Shown here piece by piece: positions 53,270 to 62,720 of a DNA stretch of 64,000 nucleotides. Made by a program: the position numbers and the translations under genes. The notes beneath the pieces are model-generated. The model was not told where the DNA came from and searched no databases. It was given only the letters and a program-made list of their open reading frames with translations. Position 1 is the first letter of the stretch, and every line of letters begins with the position of its first letter. Origin of the DNA: Bog-950 sp044228435 (GTDB taxonomy: Bacteria; Bacteroidota; Bacteroidia; Chitinophagales; LD1). The stretch spans positions 207,295-271,294 of the forward strand of contig JBGAUW010000005.1 of NCBI GenBank assembly GCA_044228435.1. The letters run 5' to 3'.

Positions 53270-56200
53270 ACAGCAGTAGCGAATCGTTATTGCAACCAAC
53301 AAGTAAGGAAGAATAGTTTGCCGAACGAATTACCGCTGCACTACGAACAAATTTTTCTATATCAAGTCCGCATTGGTTATAGGGTACAACTGCAAAATTT
53401 CCTCTGCCATCCCCATTAAGCAACACGCCATGTAATCCATCAATGTTTCCGTATTCATAAAAATTCTGATTGCTATTTCCAAGCATCAACAGGTCTGTGT
53501 TACGGTCGCCATCAAAATCGCGGGCAATTATCTGATTAACCGGTGCAGCCTGACAATCGGTAGGCAAGCTTACTTTTTTAAAAGTGCCATTGCCATTATT
53601 TAAAAATAAACATGAGCGTATTTCAACCGCTTTTAGTTTTTGCGCGCTATTGTAAACATCCTTCGGAAAAACATCTTCCACTTTACATTCTGCAAACGAC
53701 TTATAGGTGTGAAACTTATTAAAAAACTTGGGCATTGTTTTGCAGAATACATCTCTTCCCGCAAAGGTGCCATTTTGCCCCTCAAGGTAGCAGCATAGTA
53801 TCGGGTCTATAGATCCATTCTTATCAAAATCGTTCACCAATAAAGTAAGCGGTTCCTTTTCGCTTGCTTTCCAAATTGAGTTCAACCCCCAGTTGCCACA
53901 AGCCAGATCAATATCACCATCATTATCAAAATCTTCTGCGGTTATGCAACCCCACCATCCGGTTTCCTTCAACAAGCCTGTGCCAGGGGTAATGTTCTGT
54001 AGTTTATTGTTTCTATACTTAAATATGGTGGGGGGCATCCAATCTCCGGCAATCAATAGCTCTGCCTTCTTATCTCTGTCTATATCCACCCATTGTGCTG
54101 TAGTAATCATTCCGGCATAGGCAAGCTCCGGTGCTACCTGCTTTATTACCTCTGTAAATTTCCCTTTACCATCATTACGCAGTAAATAGCTTTGTGGTAT
54201 TTTACCATAACTTCCTGGAACCGTTCGCCCGCCAACAAATAAATCTATATCTCCATCATCATCAAAATCATTAGCAGCAATACTGCTTTTACTTCCCGTC
54301 ATTACCGGAAGGCACTCAGCGCAATATTTTAAGCCGCCCTTTGCGTTATTTAAATAAACCCTGTCCTGGTACCTGCTATCGTTCTCGGTAAACTCATTGC
54401 TACCGCACACCACATACAAATCATTTCTTCCGTCTCCATTCAAATCAGCAATAAGAGCTGCCACATCTTCACTTGCCGCGCCTTCGGTAAAAACAGCCTG
54501 GTTCTGCAAAGTAAAAGTGCCGTTGCCCTGTTGCAAATAAACCGCTCCCTTTTGGCCAGCTGCTCCTCCAACAAAAAAATCGTCTCTTCCATCTCCATTC
54601 AAGTCGGCAACTGCTAGTGCAGGACCATCTTTGGAAAACATTCTGGGAATAAGCTTATCGCGCTTAAAATCGTTAAAATCACTTTCGCTATGGACAAAAG
54701 CAGGGGAGATGTTTTTGGTTTTATCGTCCAGTAAATAGTTTACAGTTTCTTTTACCAGATAATTAAAATGCCCCCCTTCTGCCTTTTGTTCTTCTAAAAC
54801 CAAATGCTGATCGGCCTTTACATTTTTAAGCACGGTATATTTAAAAGAAGGAAATACGATACGCACACTATCAATAGTAGTATCATTTGCCAGGCCAAAA
54901 TGTAATATCGGCTCAGAAGAAGATTGATAGCCGCGGGAATTTGTAAGCTCTGCATACTGCATTCTGCCCTTGCTATAAAGCCATGCTTTAGTTCCCAGGC
55001 CCAGTGTATTTTGTTTCTCCCCTTTAATAGAAATACGAAGATAATGGTTGCTACTCTGTGCTCCTGTGTTTCTGTAAATAATAGCGGTAGTGTCAATATT
55101 ATTAATTACCAAATCCAACCGGCCATCGTTATCCAGATCTGCATAAGCCGCACCTTGTGTGTTTACTTTCTGATCCACGCCCCACTCGCTGGTAGCAGCG
55201 TTAAAGCCCAACCCTTTGTTGTTGCTAAAAAAATAGTTAGCATGTAAATAACGTTGCATGTTTTTAAAATAGGCCCCTTCTACATGTTTGTACTCTGGTT
55301 TCTGCCCCATGGTAAACATCAGGTTATCATAATCTCTGTCACCAATGTCTCTTCCCATGCCTTTTCCCACAAAAAGATCTTTCCACCCATCATTAGTAAA
55401 GTCTACCCAAAGTGCCGACCAGCCCCAATCAACCCGGGCAATACCTGCCATTTCTCCTTGCTCCGAAAATTTATTGTGGCCTTTGTTTACCTGCAACATA
55501 TCGCGATTATACTGCACTACCTTACCGTAGTTTTCTTCCATTACGTAATAATCAATTGGCTGCTTGGTGTCGTGGGTTTTTATGCGGTAATGATCGGTTG
55601 GTGCCATATCCAGGTTTATTATCTCTGGCAAACCATCGTTATTAATGTCGGCAATATCGCAACCCATACTAAAGATGCTGTTTTTGGTAAACAGCCTTGC
55701 ACACTCATCTTTAAAAGTTTTATTCTTTTGATTAATATAAGTGTAGTCATTTTGCATCCAGTCGTTGGCTACGTATATATCGGGCCACCCATCCAGGTTA
55801 ATATCAGATACTACCAATGCAAGGCCAGAGCCCTTTTCGATAGGCAGATGTGCGCCGGCTGAAACATTTTTGAATTTTCCATTTATATTTTCAAATAATC
55901 TATCGCTTACCAATGAGTCGGCTGCGGTTGTTTCATAAAAAGAAAAATTCATCGGGTCTACATCACCGTTAGAAATTGGATAATTAATCGTATACAAATC
56001 CAAATCGCCATCATTGTCGTAATCGAAAAAAGAAGCGCAGGTAGTAAGGCCTCCATCATCAATACCATATTCTGCCGCCGATTCGCGGAAGGTAAGGTTA
56101 CCCTGATTGATGAATAGTAGATTATGTGTGTTATTGCCAGGCACCATGCCCCCGCGACAGATATACATATCCATCAGCCCATCAGCATTTACATCGGCCA

Positions 56201-56573
56201 TTACAGCACCTGTCGTCCACCCGGCTTGTACATTAATACCGGCAGCCGTTGTTATATCCTTAAAACGAAAATCGCCAAGGTTAAGATAAAGCCTGCTGGT
56301 GTCCTGGTTGGCCGTTAATAAAATATCCTGCAAGCCATCATTATTTATATCTCCTATAGCTACTCCACCCCCAAACCATTGTTTGGTTATAGATGAAAAG
56401 TTATTGGGACCAGTGTAAATTACCTTATTTGCAAAGGCAACACCGGTTACCTCGGACGGCACTAACTGAAACAAGGTGTGTTCTTTGCCCGCAACAGTAG
56501 TTGAGCGGAATGGCTTATCGCGCAAACAACCACATAGAGCTAATAATAAAATTATAGGTACATACTTGCTCAT
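53253..56573 (-). CDS. VCBS/FG-GAP repeat lipoprotein with ASPIC/UnbV domain (CRTAC1-like)
   Basis: A 1106-residue lipoprotein (lipobox LCGC, Cys16) made of many seven-bladed-propeller-type FG-GAP/VCBS repeats with calcium loops such as DINNDGLQDIL, DYDNDGDLDLY and DFDNDGDIDLA. In its middle it has an ASPIC/UnbV domain (about 505-600, SNHYLRISIKGEKQNTLGLG), and a second propeller follows. It is a surface-exposed protein probably used for adhesion or ligand binding. Such proteins are frequent in Bacteroidota, often beside vanadium haloperoxidase genes as here. It is the homologue of the broken gene at the right edge of the window. Confidence 0.92.
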   Translation of the reverse strand: MSKYVPIILLLALCGCLRDKPFRSTTVAGKEHTLFQLVPSEVTGVAFANKVIYTGPNNFSSITKQWFGGGVAIGDINNDGLQDILLTANQDTSRLYLNLGDFRFKDITTAAGINVQAGWTTGAVMADVNADGLMDMYICRGGMVPGNNTHNLLFINQGNLTFRESAAEYGIDDGGLTTCASFFDYDNDGDLDLYTINYPISNGDVDPMNFSFYETTAADSLVSDRLFENINGKFKNVSAGAHLPIEKGSGLALVVSDINLDGWPDIYVANDWMQNDYTYINQKNKTFKDECARLFTKNSIFSMGCDIADINNDGLPEIINLDMAPTDHYRIKTHDTKQPIDYYVMEENYGKVVQYNRDMLQVNKGHNKFSEQGEMAGIARVDWGWSALWVDFTNDGWKDLFVGKGMGRDIGDRDYDNLMFTMGQKPEYKHVEGAYFKNMQRYLHANYFFSNNKGLGFNAATSEWGVDQKVNTQGAAYADLDNDGRLDLVINNIDTTAIIYRNTGAQSSNHYLRISIKGEKQNTLGLGTKAWLYSKGRMQYAELTNSRGYQSSSEPILHFGLANDTTIDSVRIVFPSFKYTVLKNVKADQHLVLEEQKAEGGHFNYLVKETVNYLLDDKTKNISPAFVHSESDFNDFKRDKLIPRMFSKDGPALAVADLNGDGRDDFFVGGAAGQKGAVYLQQGNGTFTLQNQAVFTEGAASEDVAALIADLNGDGRNDLYVVCGSNEFTENDSRYQDRVYLNNAKGGLKYCAECLPVMTGSKSSIAANDFDDDGDIDLFVGGRTVPGSYGKIPQSYLLRNDGKGKFTEVIKQVAPELAYAGMITTAQWVDIDRDKKAELLIAGDWMPPTIFKYRNNKLQNITPGTGLLKETGWWGCITAEDFDNDGDIDLACGNWGLNSIWKASEKEPLTLLVNDFDKNGSIDPILCCYLEGQNGTFAGRDVFCKTMPKFFNKFHTYKSFAECKVEDVFPKDVYNSAQKLKAVEIRSCLFLNNGNGTFKKVSLPTDCQAAPVNQIIARDFDGDRNTDLLMLGNSNQNFYEYGNIDGLHGVLLNGDGRGNFAVVPYNQCGLDIEKFVRSAAVIRSANYSSLLVGCNNDSLLLFKLKY

Positions 56574-56783
56574 TTTAAGCTATCTTTGAAACAACTTCAT
56601 TGTAGTTGCAATATGGGGTTTAAAGCGCAGTAGAGCGATTTTTTCTTGCGGATATTTTTAACGACAATAAATTTATAAATTCCTTTTGTTGTGCAGGTTA
56701 TTCAAACAGCTAAAAAATATCTTCTCCTTTACTTATAAAGGCAATAGGATATTTGGTTATTATTAGTAACATTTCCCTTTTAC

Positions 56784-59126
56784 ATGAAAAGATTATTGAT
56801 AATAATATTCCTAACAATAGCCCTCTGTGGACTGTTGGTTGTAGGCATTGGTTTCTATTCTATTAAAAGCAAGGTTAAGATAGCCACCGATAAAGAGTTG
56901 CAAAATGCCCCCCCCGGAACCAGAGAAATGATTGGCATTTTACAGGAAAAGATAAGAGAGGGCAATATTTTTACTCAGCCTTTTCTTATGGATGAGAAAT
57001 TAGCCGAGGCAAAATTTGAGTTGGATTATCTGCTTTGGCCATTTCCGAAATTGAGAAGGGCAAAGATGAAGGAATATGCAGATATGCTATTAGAAGCAGG
57101 CAGAACCCGGGAATCTATTGAACAAATGCAGGCTTATGTAAACGAACTGGGAATTAGTTTAGAGAAACCTTCTGATGCGAACATTGAATACCTGAAATTT
57201 TTCGCCATCGCAAACCTACGGTTGGGAGAGCAGGATAACTGCATTTTAAATCATAACTCTAAAAGCTGTATTGTTCCTTTTGCAAAAGAAGCTATACATA
57301 CTAAAAGAGAAGGAGCGTTAAAAGCTTCAGAGCTTTATTTAAAAATTTTGCAAGCTTATCCTGATGATCTGGGAAGCAGATGGTTGCTTAACGTAACCTA
57401 TCAGGCTTTGGGCCAATATCCCGACAGCGTTCCTAAAAATTTATTTATACCACTGCATGATGATTATACTGACCGCGCTGCGGATTTCCCGCGATTTGAG
57501 AATGTAGCAGGAAAACTAGGTATTGATGCCGATGGGGTTGCGGGCGGCGTTGTTGCTGATGATTTTAATAATGACGGGTTATTGGATTTAGTGGTATCTT
57601 CCTATGGATACAATCATCAACTTAGGTACCTCGAAAATAGGGGTAAGGATGGGTTTTTAGACAGAACAGAATATGCGGGCTTAACCGGACTTGTTGGTGG
57701 ATTTAATGTTGTGCAAACCGACTATAATAACGATGGATTATTGGACATATTTGTTTTGAGAGGAGCCTGGTATGGCAAGTATGGCAGGTATCCCAATTCG
57801 CTGCTTAAAAACTTAGGTAACGGAAAATTTGAAGATGTAACTATACAAGCTGGCCTTCTTTCGTTTTACCCCACCCAGGTGGCATGTTGGGGCGACTTTA
57901 ACAACGATGGCTGGCTGGATGTTTTTATTGGAAACGAGATTGCTGATATAACGAAGCAAACAGATAGTGTAGTAGAAGCATATCCCTCTGAGCTCTATAT
58001 AAATAATACTAACGGCACCTTTACCAATGTTGCGAACAAACTAAACTTAGAGGTATACGCACTTGTAAAAGGGGCTACCTGGACAGATTATAATAACGAT
58101 GGCTTAATTGATCTGCTTGTTTCTATAAAGGGACGACCAAATCAGCTTTTTAGAAATGAAGGAGGAACGAATGTTAATGATTGGAAATTTACAGATGTTT
58201 CGAAGGAAGCAGGAGTAAGCGCCCCCGTGTTTAGTTTTGCAGCATGGTCGTTCGACTATGATAATGATGGTTGGCAAGATTTGTTTATTGAAGATTACGA
58301 CATAGACGATAAAATTGCCAGCAAATTTGCGGCAGAAATGCTTGGTATACCTACCAATGTGGAAAAGACTGTTTTATACAAAAACAATAAGGATGGAACT
58401 TTTTCAAACTATTCCGATTCGCTGCATATTGCTAAAGCAATGTATGGTATGGGTAGTAATTATGGAGATTTAGATAACGATGGTTTTCTTGATTTTTACC
58501 TTGGAACCGGCTCTATTAGTTATGAAGCAATAATACCAAACCGGATGTTCCGAAACTTTGAAGGAAAATATTTTGAGGAGGTCACTTTTTCGGGTGGTTT
58601 TGGAGTTATTCAAAAAGGGCATGGTGTTAGTTTGCCTGACCTGGATAACGATGGCGACCAGGATGTATACGCAGTGTTAGGCGGAGGATTTGAAGGAGAT
58701 AATTTTCATAATGCCTTTTTTGAAAACCCCGGCAACAACAATTCATGGATTACTATAAAATTAACTGGTGTAGAATCAAACAAGCCCGGTATAGGAGCTA
58801 AACTGAAATTAGTAACGGTAGATGCCAAAGGTAAGGAGCAAACTATTTATCGCGTTATATCATCCGGAGGTAGTTTTGGCGCCAACCCTCTGCAGGCACA
58901 AATTGGGCTTGGCAAAGCAACAAAAATAAAGCAGCTAACCGTGGTTTGGCCCAATGCACATCACACCATTCAGAATTTTGAAAATATTTCAGTCAATCAA
59001 TTCATTACTATTAAGGAAGGTTCGGCAGAAATAAAAACTGACCTTAGAAACAAATTAAATTTTGCAGAAATTTCGGCCAAAAACCCTAAGGTTCCTCATT
59101 GTCATCCGCAATTACCCAAAAAATAA
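56784..59126 (+). CDS. TPR/VCBS repeat protein with C-terminal ASPIC/UnbV domain
   Basis: The 780-residue protein begins with a signal anchor (residues 1-26). It then has a helical region of about 210 residues with TPR-like character (MLLEAGRTRESIEQMQAYV) and a Cys pair CILNHNSKSC (near 153). A VCBS/FG-GAP propeller (about 245-640, with DFNNDGLLDLVVS and DLDNDGDQDVY) follows, and an ASPIC/UnbV domain (about 655-745, NNSWITIKLTGVESNKPGIG) ends it. It closely parallels the 744-residue protein at 60430 over the whole length, so these two are paralogues of one type. It is followed after 27 bp by the DUF3179 gene. Confidence 0.92.
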   Translation: MKRLLIIIFLTIALCGLLVVGIGFYSIKSKVKIATDKELQNAPPGTREMIGILQEKIREGNIFTQPFLMDEKLAEAKFELDYLLWPFPKLRRAKMKEYADMLLEAGRTRESIEQMQAYVNELGISLEKPSDANIEYLKFFAIANLRLGEQDNCILNHNSKSCIVPFAKEAIHTKREGALKASELYLKILQAYPDDLGSRWLLNVTYQALGQYPDSVPKNLFIPLHDDYTDRAADFPRFENVAGKLGIDADGVAGGVVADDFNNDGLLDLVVSSYGYNHQLRYLENRGKDGFLDRTEYAGLTGLVGGFNVVQTDYNNDGLLDIFVLRGAWYGKYGRYPNSLLKNLGNGKFEDVTIQAGLLSFYPTQVACWGDFNNDGWLDVFIGNEIADITKQTDSVVEAYPSELYINNTNGTFTNVANKLNLEVYALVKGATWTDYNNDGLIDLLVSIKGRPNQLFRNEGGTNVNDWKFTDVSKEAGVSAPVFSFAAWSFDYDNDGWQDLFIEDYDIDDKIASKFAAEMLGIPTNVEKTVLYKNNKDGTFSNYSDSLHIAKAMYGMGSNYGDLDNDGFLDFYLGTGSISYEAIIPNRMFRNFEGKYFEEVTFSGGFGVIQKGHGVSLPDLDNDGDQDVYAVLGGGFEGDNFHNAFFENPGNNNSWITIKLTGVESNKPGIGAKLKLVTVDAKGKEQTIYRVISSGGSFGANPLQAQIGLGKATKIKQLTVVWPNAHHTIQNFENISVNQFITIKEGSAEIKTDLRNKLNFAEISAKNPKVPHCHPQLPKK

Positions 59127-59153
59127 ACAGTTAATTCTAGTGATACTCAAACC

Positions 59154-60359
59154 ATGAAGTTAACACGTATCCAAATCGGTCTGTCTTTCCTGCTCGGATT
59201 AATTATTCTGGGCGCACCCGAAATATTGAAGATGTACTTGATTATGCCAATGCCGGGCAGCCAGCTGGCAAATAACGTTGAATTAGCGTACACTATTAAT
59301 AAGTTCATTTGGGTTAGCAGAATTTTGGGGGCTGTACTTTTATTGCCTCCGATTTATTATTTCATAACCAGCGGCAAATTATGGAAGCAGATAGCTGCCG
59401 CCTTTTTAGTGGTTTTTTTAAGTGCCCTGGTATACGTTACTAATTTTGTAATGCTTGCCGATAAAATGTTTTATCAGCCCGAAACAAAGATACTGCTACC
59501 CGTAAAAGAAAATAAAATCGAAGACGAACGCATCATTTTGGGTGTTAGTGCAAATGGTGAGGCCCGGGCCTACCCAATTCAGCTTATTGGCTATCACCAC
59601 CAGGTACGCGATAGTATAGGGGGGCAACCTGTGATGGTTACTTACTGTACCGTTTGCCGTACGGGCCGGGTATATAAACCCGAGGTAAACGGAAAGCCAG
59701 AGACTTTCCGGCTGGTAGGTATGGATCAGTTTAATGCGATGTTTGAGGATGCTACTACGAAAAGCTGGTGGCGCCAGGCCACCGGCGAGTGCTGCGCCGG
59801 TCCGTTAAAGGGAAAAAAGTTGGAAGAAATAAGTGCGCAACAAATGACCCTTGCTGCCTGGAAAAATATTTATCCCAAAACGTTGGTATTGCAACCCGAT
59901 AATAAGTTTTTAACCGCCTATAAGCATTTAGAGGGATACGATAACGGAACTCAACGTGGAAGCCTAACCGGCACCGATACCTCCTCCTTTCATAAAAAAT
60001 CGTGGATAGTAGGCGTAGTTACCCCGGGCGAAGAAAAGATGTATGATTGGAACGAGTTGAAACAAAAGAGAACCATACAGGATGAGGTAGGCGGTGAACC
60101 AATAGTATTAATTATGGAAAAAGATGACCAGTCATTTTATGTTTTAAGCCGAAAACTAAAAGACAGGGTATTAAACATTGTTTACCAGCAGGAAAAAAAT
60201 ACGCTTACCGATAGCTCGACCGCTTACTGTTGGAATTTAAATGGAACTCCGTATAATGGTGCTTCCGGATTAGAAGGATTAGTACCAGTTCAAGCCTATC
60301 AGGAGTTTTACCATTCCTTTACCACTTTCCATACTATCGAAAAGAATACCAATTATTAG
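59154..60359 (+). CDS. DUF3179 membrane protein
   Basis: The 401-residue protein has three hydrophobic N-terminal segments (about 8-28, 48-70 and 80-102) and a large soluble DUF3179 domain with VSANGEARAYPIQLIGYHHQV (about 131-151), VTYCTVCRTGRVY (about 159-171, with a CTVC pair), WRQATGECCAGPL and PIVLIMEKDDQSFY. DUF3179 proteins are found in many bacteria and archaea; the cysteine pair and conserved His suggest a metal or redox role, but none has been proved. It is co-oriented with and 27 bp from the VCBS/ASPIC gene and probably co-transcribed, and it stands among the ASPIC/UnbV genes. Confidence 0.88.
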   Translation: MKLTRIQIGLSFLLGLIILGAPEILKMYLIMPMPGSQLANNVELAYTINKFIWVSRILGAVLLLPPIYYFITSGKLWKQIAAAFLVVFLSALVYVTNFVMLADKMFYQPETKILLPVKENKIEDERIILGVSANGEARAYPIQLIGYHHQVRDSIGGQPVMVTYCTVCRTGRVYKPEVNGKPETFRLVGMDQFNAMFEDATTKSWWRQATGECCAGPLKGKKLEEISAQQMTLAAWKNIYPKTLVLQPDNKFLTAYKHLEGYDNGTQRGSLTGTDTSSFHKKSWIVGVVTPGEEKMYDWNELKQKRTIQDEVGGEPIVLIMEKDDQSFYVLSRKLKDRVLNIVYQQEKNTLTDSSTAYCWNLNGTPYNGASGLEGLVPVQAYQEFYHSFTTFHTIEKNTNY

Positions 60360-60429
60360 AGTCCTGTTAAATCCGCATTGCAATTTTTTATAGGTATTAC
60401 AGGAAGCGAATTATTACCGGACTTTTAAA

Positions 60430-62664
60430 CTACTTAAACCGGAAGGTCTTAACTATAATTTCTTCTACTCTCTCGGCCTTTTCAACTATACTATATGTTT
60501 TATTGGCTATAACATTTGAAAAAGTTTGAACAATGCCGGTACCTGGCCAGGTAATGCTTATTTGACTAATACTGGTCGCTTTACCTATACCAATTACCTG
60601 CTCATAAGGCGAAGCGCCGAAACTACCGCCCGTAGAAATGGTCTTATATAAAGTGCGTGTAATGTTGCCCTCCTTAACCGTCATTTTAATACGTGCCCCA
60701 CTAGCGTTGCGGTTGCTTGTAACACCCGTTAACCTTAAACCGACATAGTGATTATTAAATCCCGGGTTTTCAAACACCGCATTACGGAAAAAGTCGCTGT
60801 AATAAAAGCCTCCTACGTTATTATAAATATCTAAATCGTTATCCAGGTCGGCAAAGGCTACCCCATGGCCTTTCTGCAAGTGTCCGGTGTGCGTATTCAC
60901 CGTAATATCTTCAAACCCCTTACCATTTAAATTGTGAAACAAAAGATTTGGAAAAAGCGAGCGGAAATCCGGATTGCCGGTGGCAGCGTAAAAATCTTCA
61001 TAACCATCATTGTCTATATCCCCATAGTTTAATCCCATAGCAAAAATAGTGCGGGTTAATCCGTACTGTTGTGCCATATCTTTAAAGGTTCCATTTTTTT
61101 GGTTAATGTATAAGGCAGAAGGAAAGGGAGACGGCGTTCCCTTATATTCGTCAATTAAATTTACATTATAATTAGACTGGCTAAAGGCACCCACGTACAA
61201 ATCCTCCCAACCGTCATTATTAATATCGCAGGCAAAAGCCGGAAAACTTGAAAGAGGTAATGCTACGCCTGCCTCTTTTGTTACATTGGTAAAAGTGATG
61301 TTTCCCTTTTTGTCCTTTCCATTATTTTTAAAAAGAACATTAGCACTCTCGTAATTGGATAAGTACAGATCCTGCCACCCATCATTATTATAATCAAAAA
61401 ACAAAACCCCTTTAATAAATGCTTTTACATCCACACCGCTTTGCTGGCTAATTTCAGTAAATGTTTCGTTGCCGTTGTTTATATACAATTCCGCAACATG
61501 GGGGTCATTGGGGTTAGATGTTTCATTGCCTACAAACACATCTAAAAAACCATCGTTATTTATATCGCCCCAGCAGGCACTGTGCGTAGGGTGAAAGGAT
61601 AATAATCCCGCTTTATAGGTAACGTCGGTAAATGTTCCATTGCCATTGTTCCGTAAAAGCGAATTAGGATAATTACCATACCCTTCATACCATCCGCCCC
61701 GCATCATGTATACATCTTCCCACCCATCATTATTATAATCCATGTGGGTTACATTAATGGCACCTATAATTCCCCGCAAGCCGTAATCATCGGTATGGTT
61801 AGAAAAAGTTCCATTGCCGTTATTTAAAAAAAGCTCTAAATTTTCATCCGTTTTACATGAGCTTACTACAACATCTAACAGCCCATTGCTACTATAATCT
61901 GCTATAGCAACGCCGCCGGCGTGCCTTTCTACATCTAAGCCTGCGCTTTCAGCTACATTGCGGAACGATTGTGTATTGAAAGTAGATTTAAACTTCTCTA
62001 AAGTAGTCCGGTATTCAACCGGTATGTTTAGTGGGTTTCGCCCTATAGCCGCGCTAACAATATTTAGCATCCATTTATTCTGTGCGCTTGATGGGTTATG
62101 CTTCAATTCTTCCAACAACACATTAATTGCCTTTACTGTGCCAAATGAATCAGCATGAAAGGCTTTTGGCGAAAAGGGCAGAATGCACGCATCGGGGTTA
62201 TGCCCAACTATACAGTTGCTTTGCTCAGCCATGCGGAAATACGAAATCGCCAACATCGAATTGACTTCTGAAATTTCTTCGGGGCTTGCCTTTATTTCGC
62301 CTTTACGGATTCTTGCTAATACCTGCTGATAGCGTTCAACTGCTTCCTCAGAACGCCCTACAATAAGAAGATATTCCGCACAGCTCATATTGGTATAAAA
62401 ATCATTTTCTCTGCCTGGTTTTTTTGCCTCAGCTTCAAAATATTTTAATGCTTCCTCATCCAACGAAAGGTTGTATGGAAATGAAGCCGTATCATTTAGT
62501 GTTTGCAGCAGCCATTTCATATCAGCAAACTGTTCAGGAAATTTCTTTAACGGGAGGGCAGTATTTACTGATACCGCCGATTCGAAAGTTGTACCTTTAT
62601 GGTCGCGAAAGCAGGATGAAAGCAGTAATACTGATGGTATAATAAGGAATAAAGAAAATTTCAT
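60430..62664 (-). CDS. TPR/VCBS repeat lipoprotein with ASPIC/UnbV domain
   Basis: The 744-residue lipoprotein (lipobox LSSC, Cys18) is a paralogue of the protein at 56784: TPR-like helical part with CIVGHNPDAC (near 150), VCBS propeller, and an ASPIC/UnbV end (about 635-720). The calcium loop that reads DLDNDGDQDVY in the other protein is DLDNDLDIY here, so two residues (Gly and Asp of the DxDxDG core) are missing without loss of frame. This may weaken calcium binding in that one blade. It converges with the DUF3179 gene and is divergent from the pseudogene at 62721. Confidence 0.9.
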   Translation of the reverse strand: MKFSLFLIIPSVLLLSSCFRDHKGTTFESAVSVNTALPLKKFPEQFADMKWLLQTLNDTASFPYNLSLDEEALKYFEAEAKKPGRENDFYTNMSCAEYLLIVGRSEEAVERYQQVLARIRKGEIKASPEEISEVNSMLAISYFRMAEQSNCIVGHNPDACILPFSPKAFHADSFGTVKAINVLLEELKHNPSSAQNKWMLNIVSAAIGRNPLNIPVEYRTTLEKFKSTFNTQSFRNVAESAGLDVERHAGGVAIADYSSNGLLDVVVSSCKTDENLELFLNNGNGTFSNHTDDYGLRGIIGAINVTHMDYNNDGWEDVYMMRGGWYEGYGNYPNSLLRNNGNGTFTDVTYKAGLLSFHPTHSACWGDINNDGFLDVFVGNETSNPNDPHVAELYINNGNETFTEISQQSGVDVKAFIKGVLFFDYNNDGWQDLYLSNYESANVLFKNNGKDKKGNITFTNVTKEAGVALPLSSFPAFACDINNDGWEDLYVGAFSQSNYNVNLIDEYKGTPSPFPSALYINQKNGTFKDMAQQYGLTRTIFAMGLNYGDIDNDGYEDFYAATGNPDFRSLFPNLLFHNLNGKGFEDITVNTHTGHLQKGHGVAFADLDNDLDIYNNVGGFYYSDFFRNAVFENPGFNNHYVGLRLTGVTSNRNASGARIKMTVKEGNITRTLYKTISTGGSFGASPYEQVIGIGKATSISQISITWPGTGIVQTFSNVIANKTYSIVEKAERVEEIIVKTFRFK

Positions 62665-62720
62665 TCACCAATAATAAGCTATTTAAAAACAACATAAAAT
62701 TCTATACCTTGCTGGTGCAT

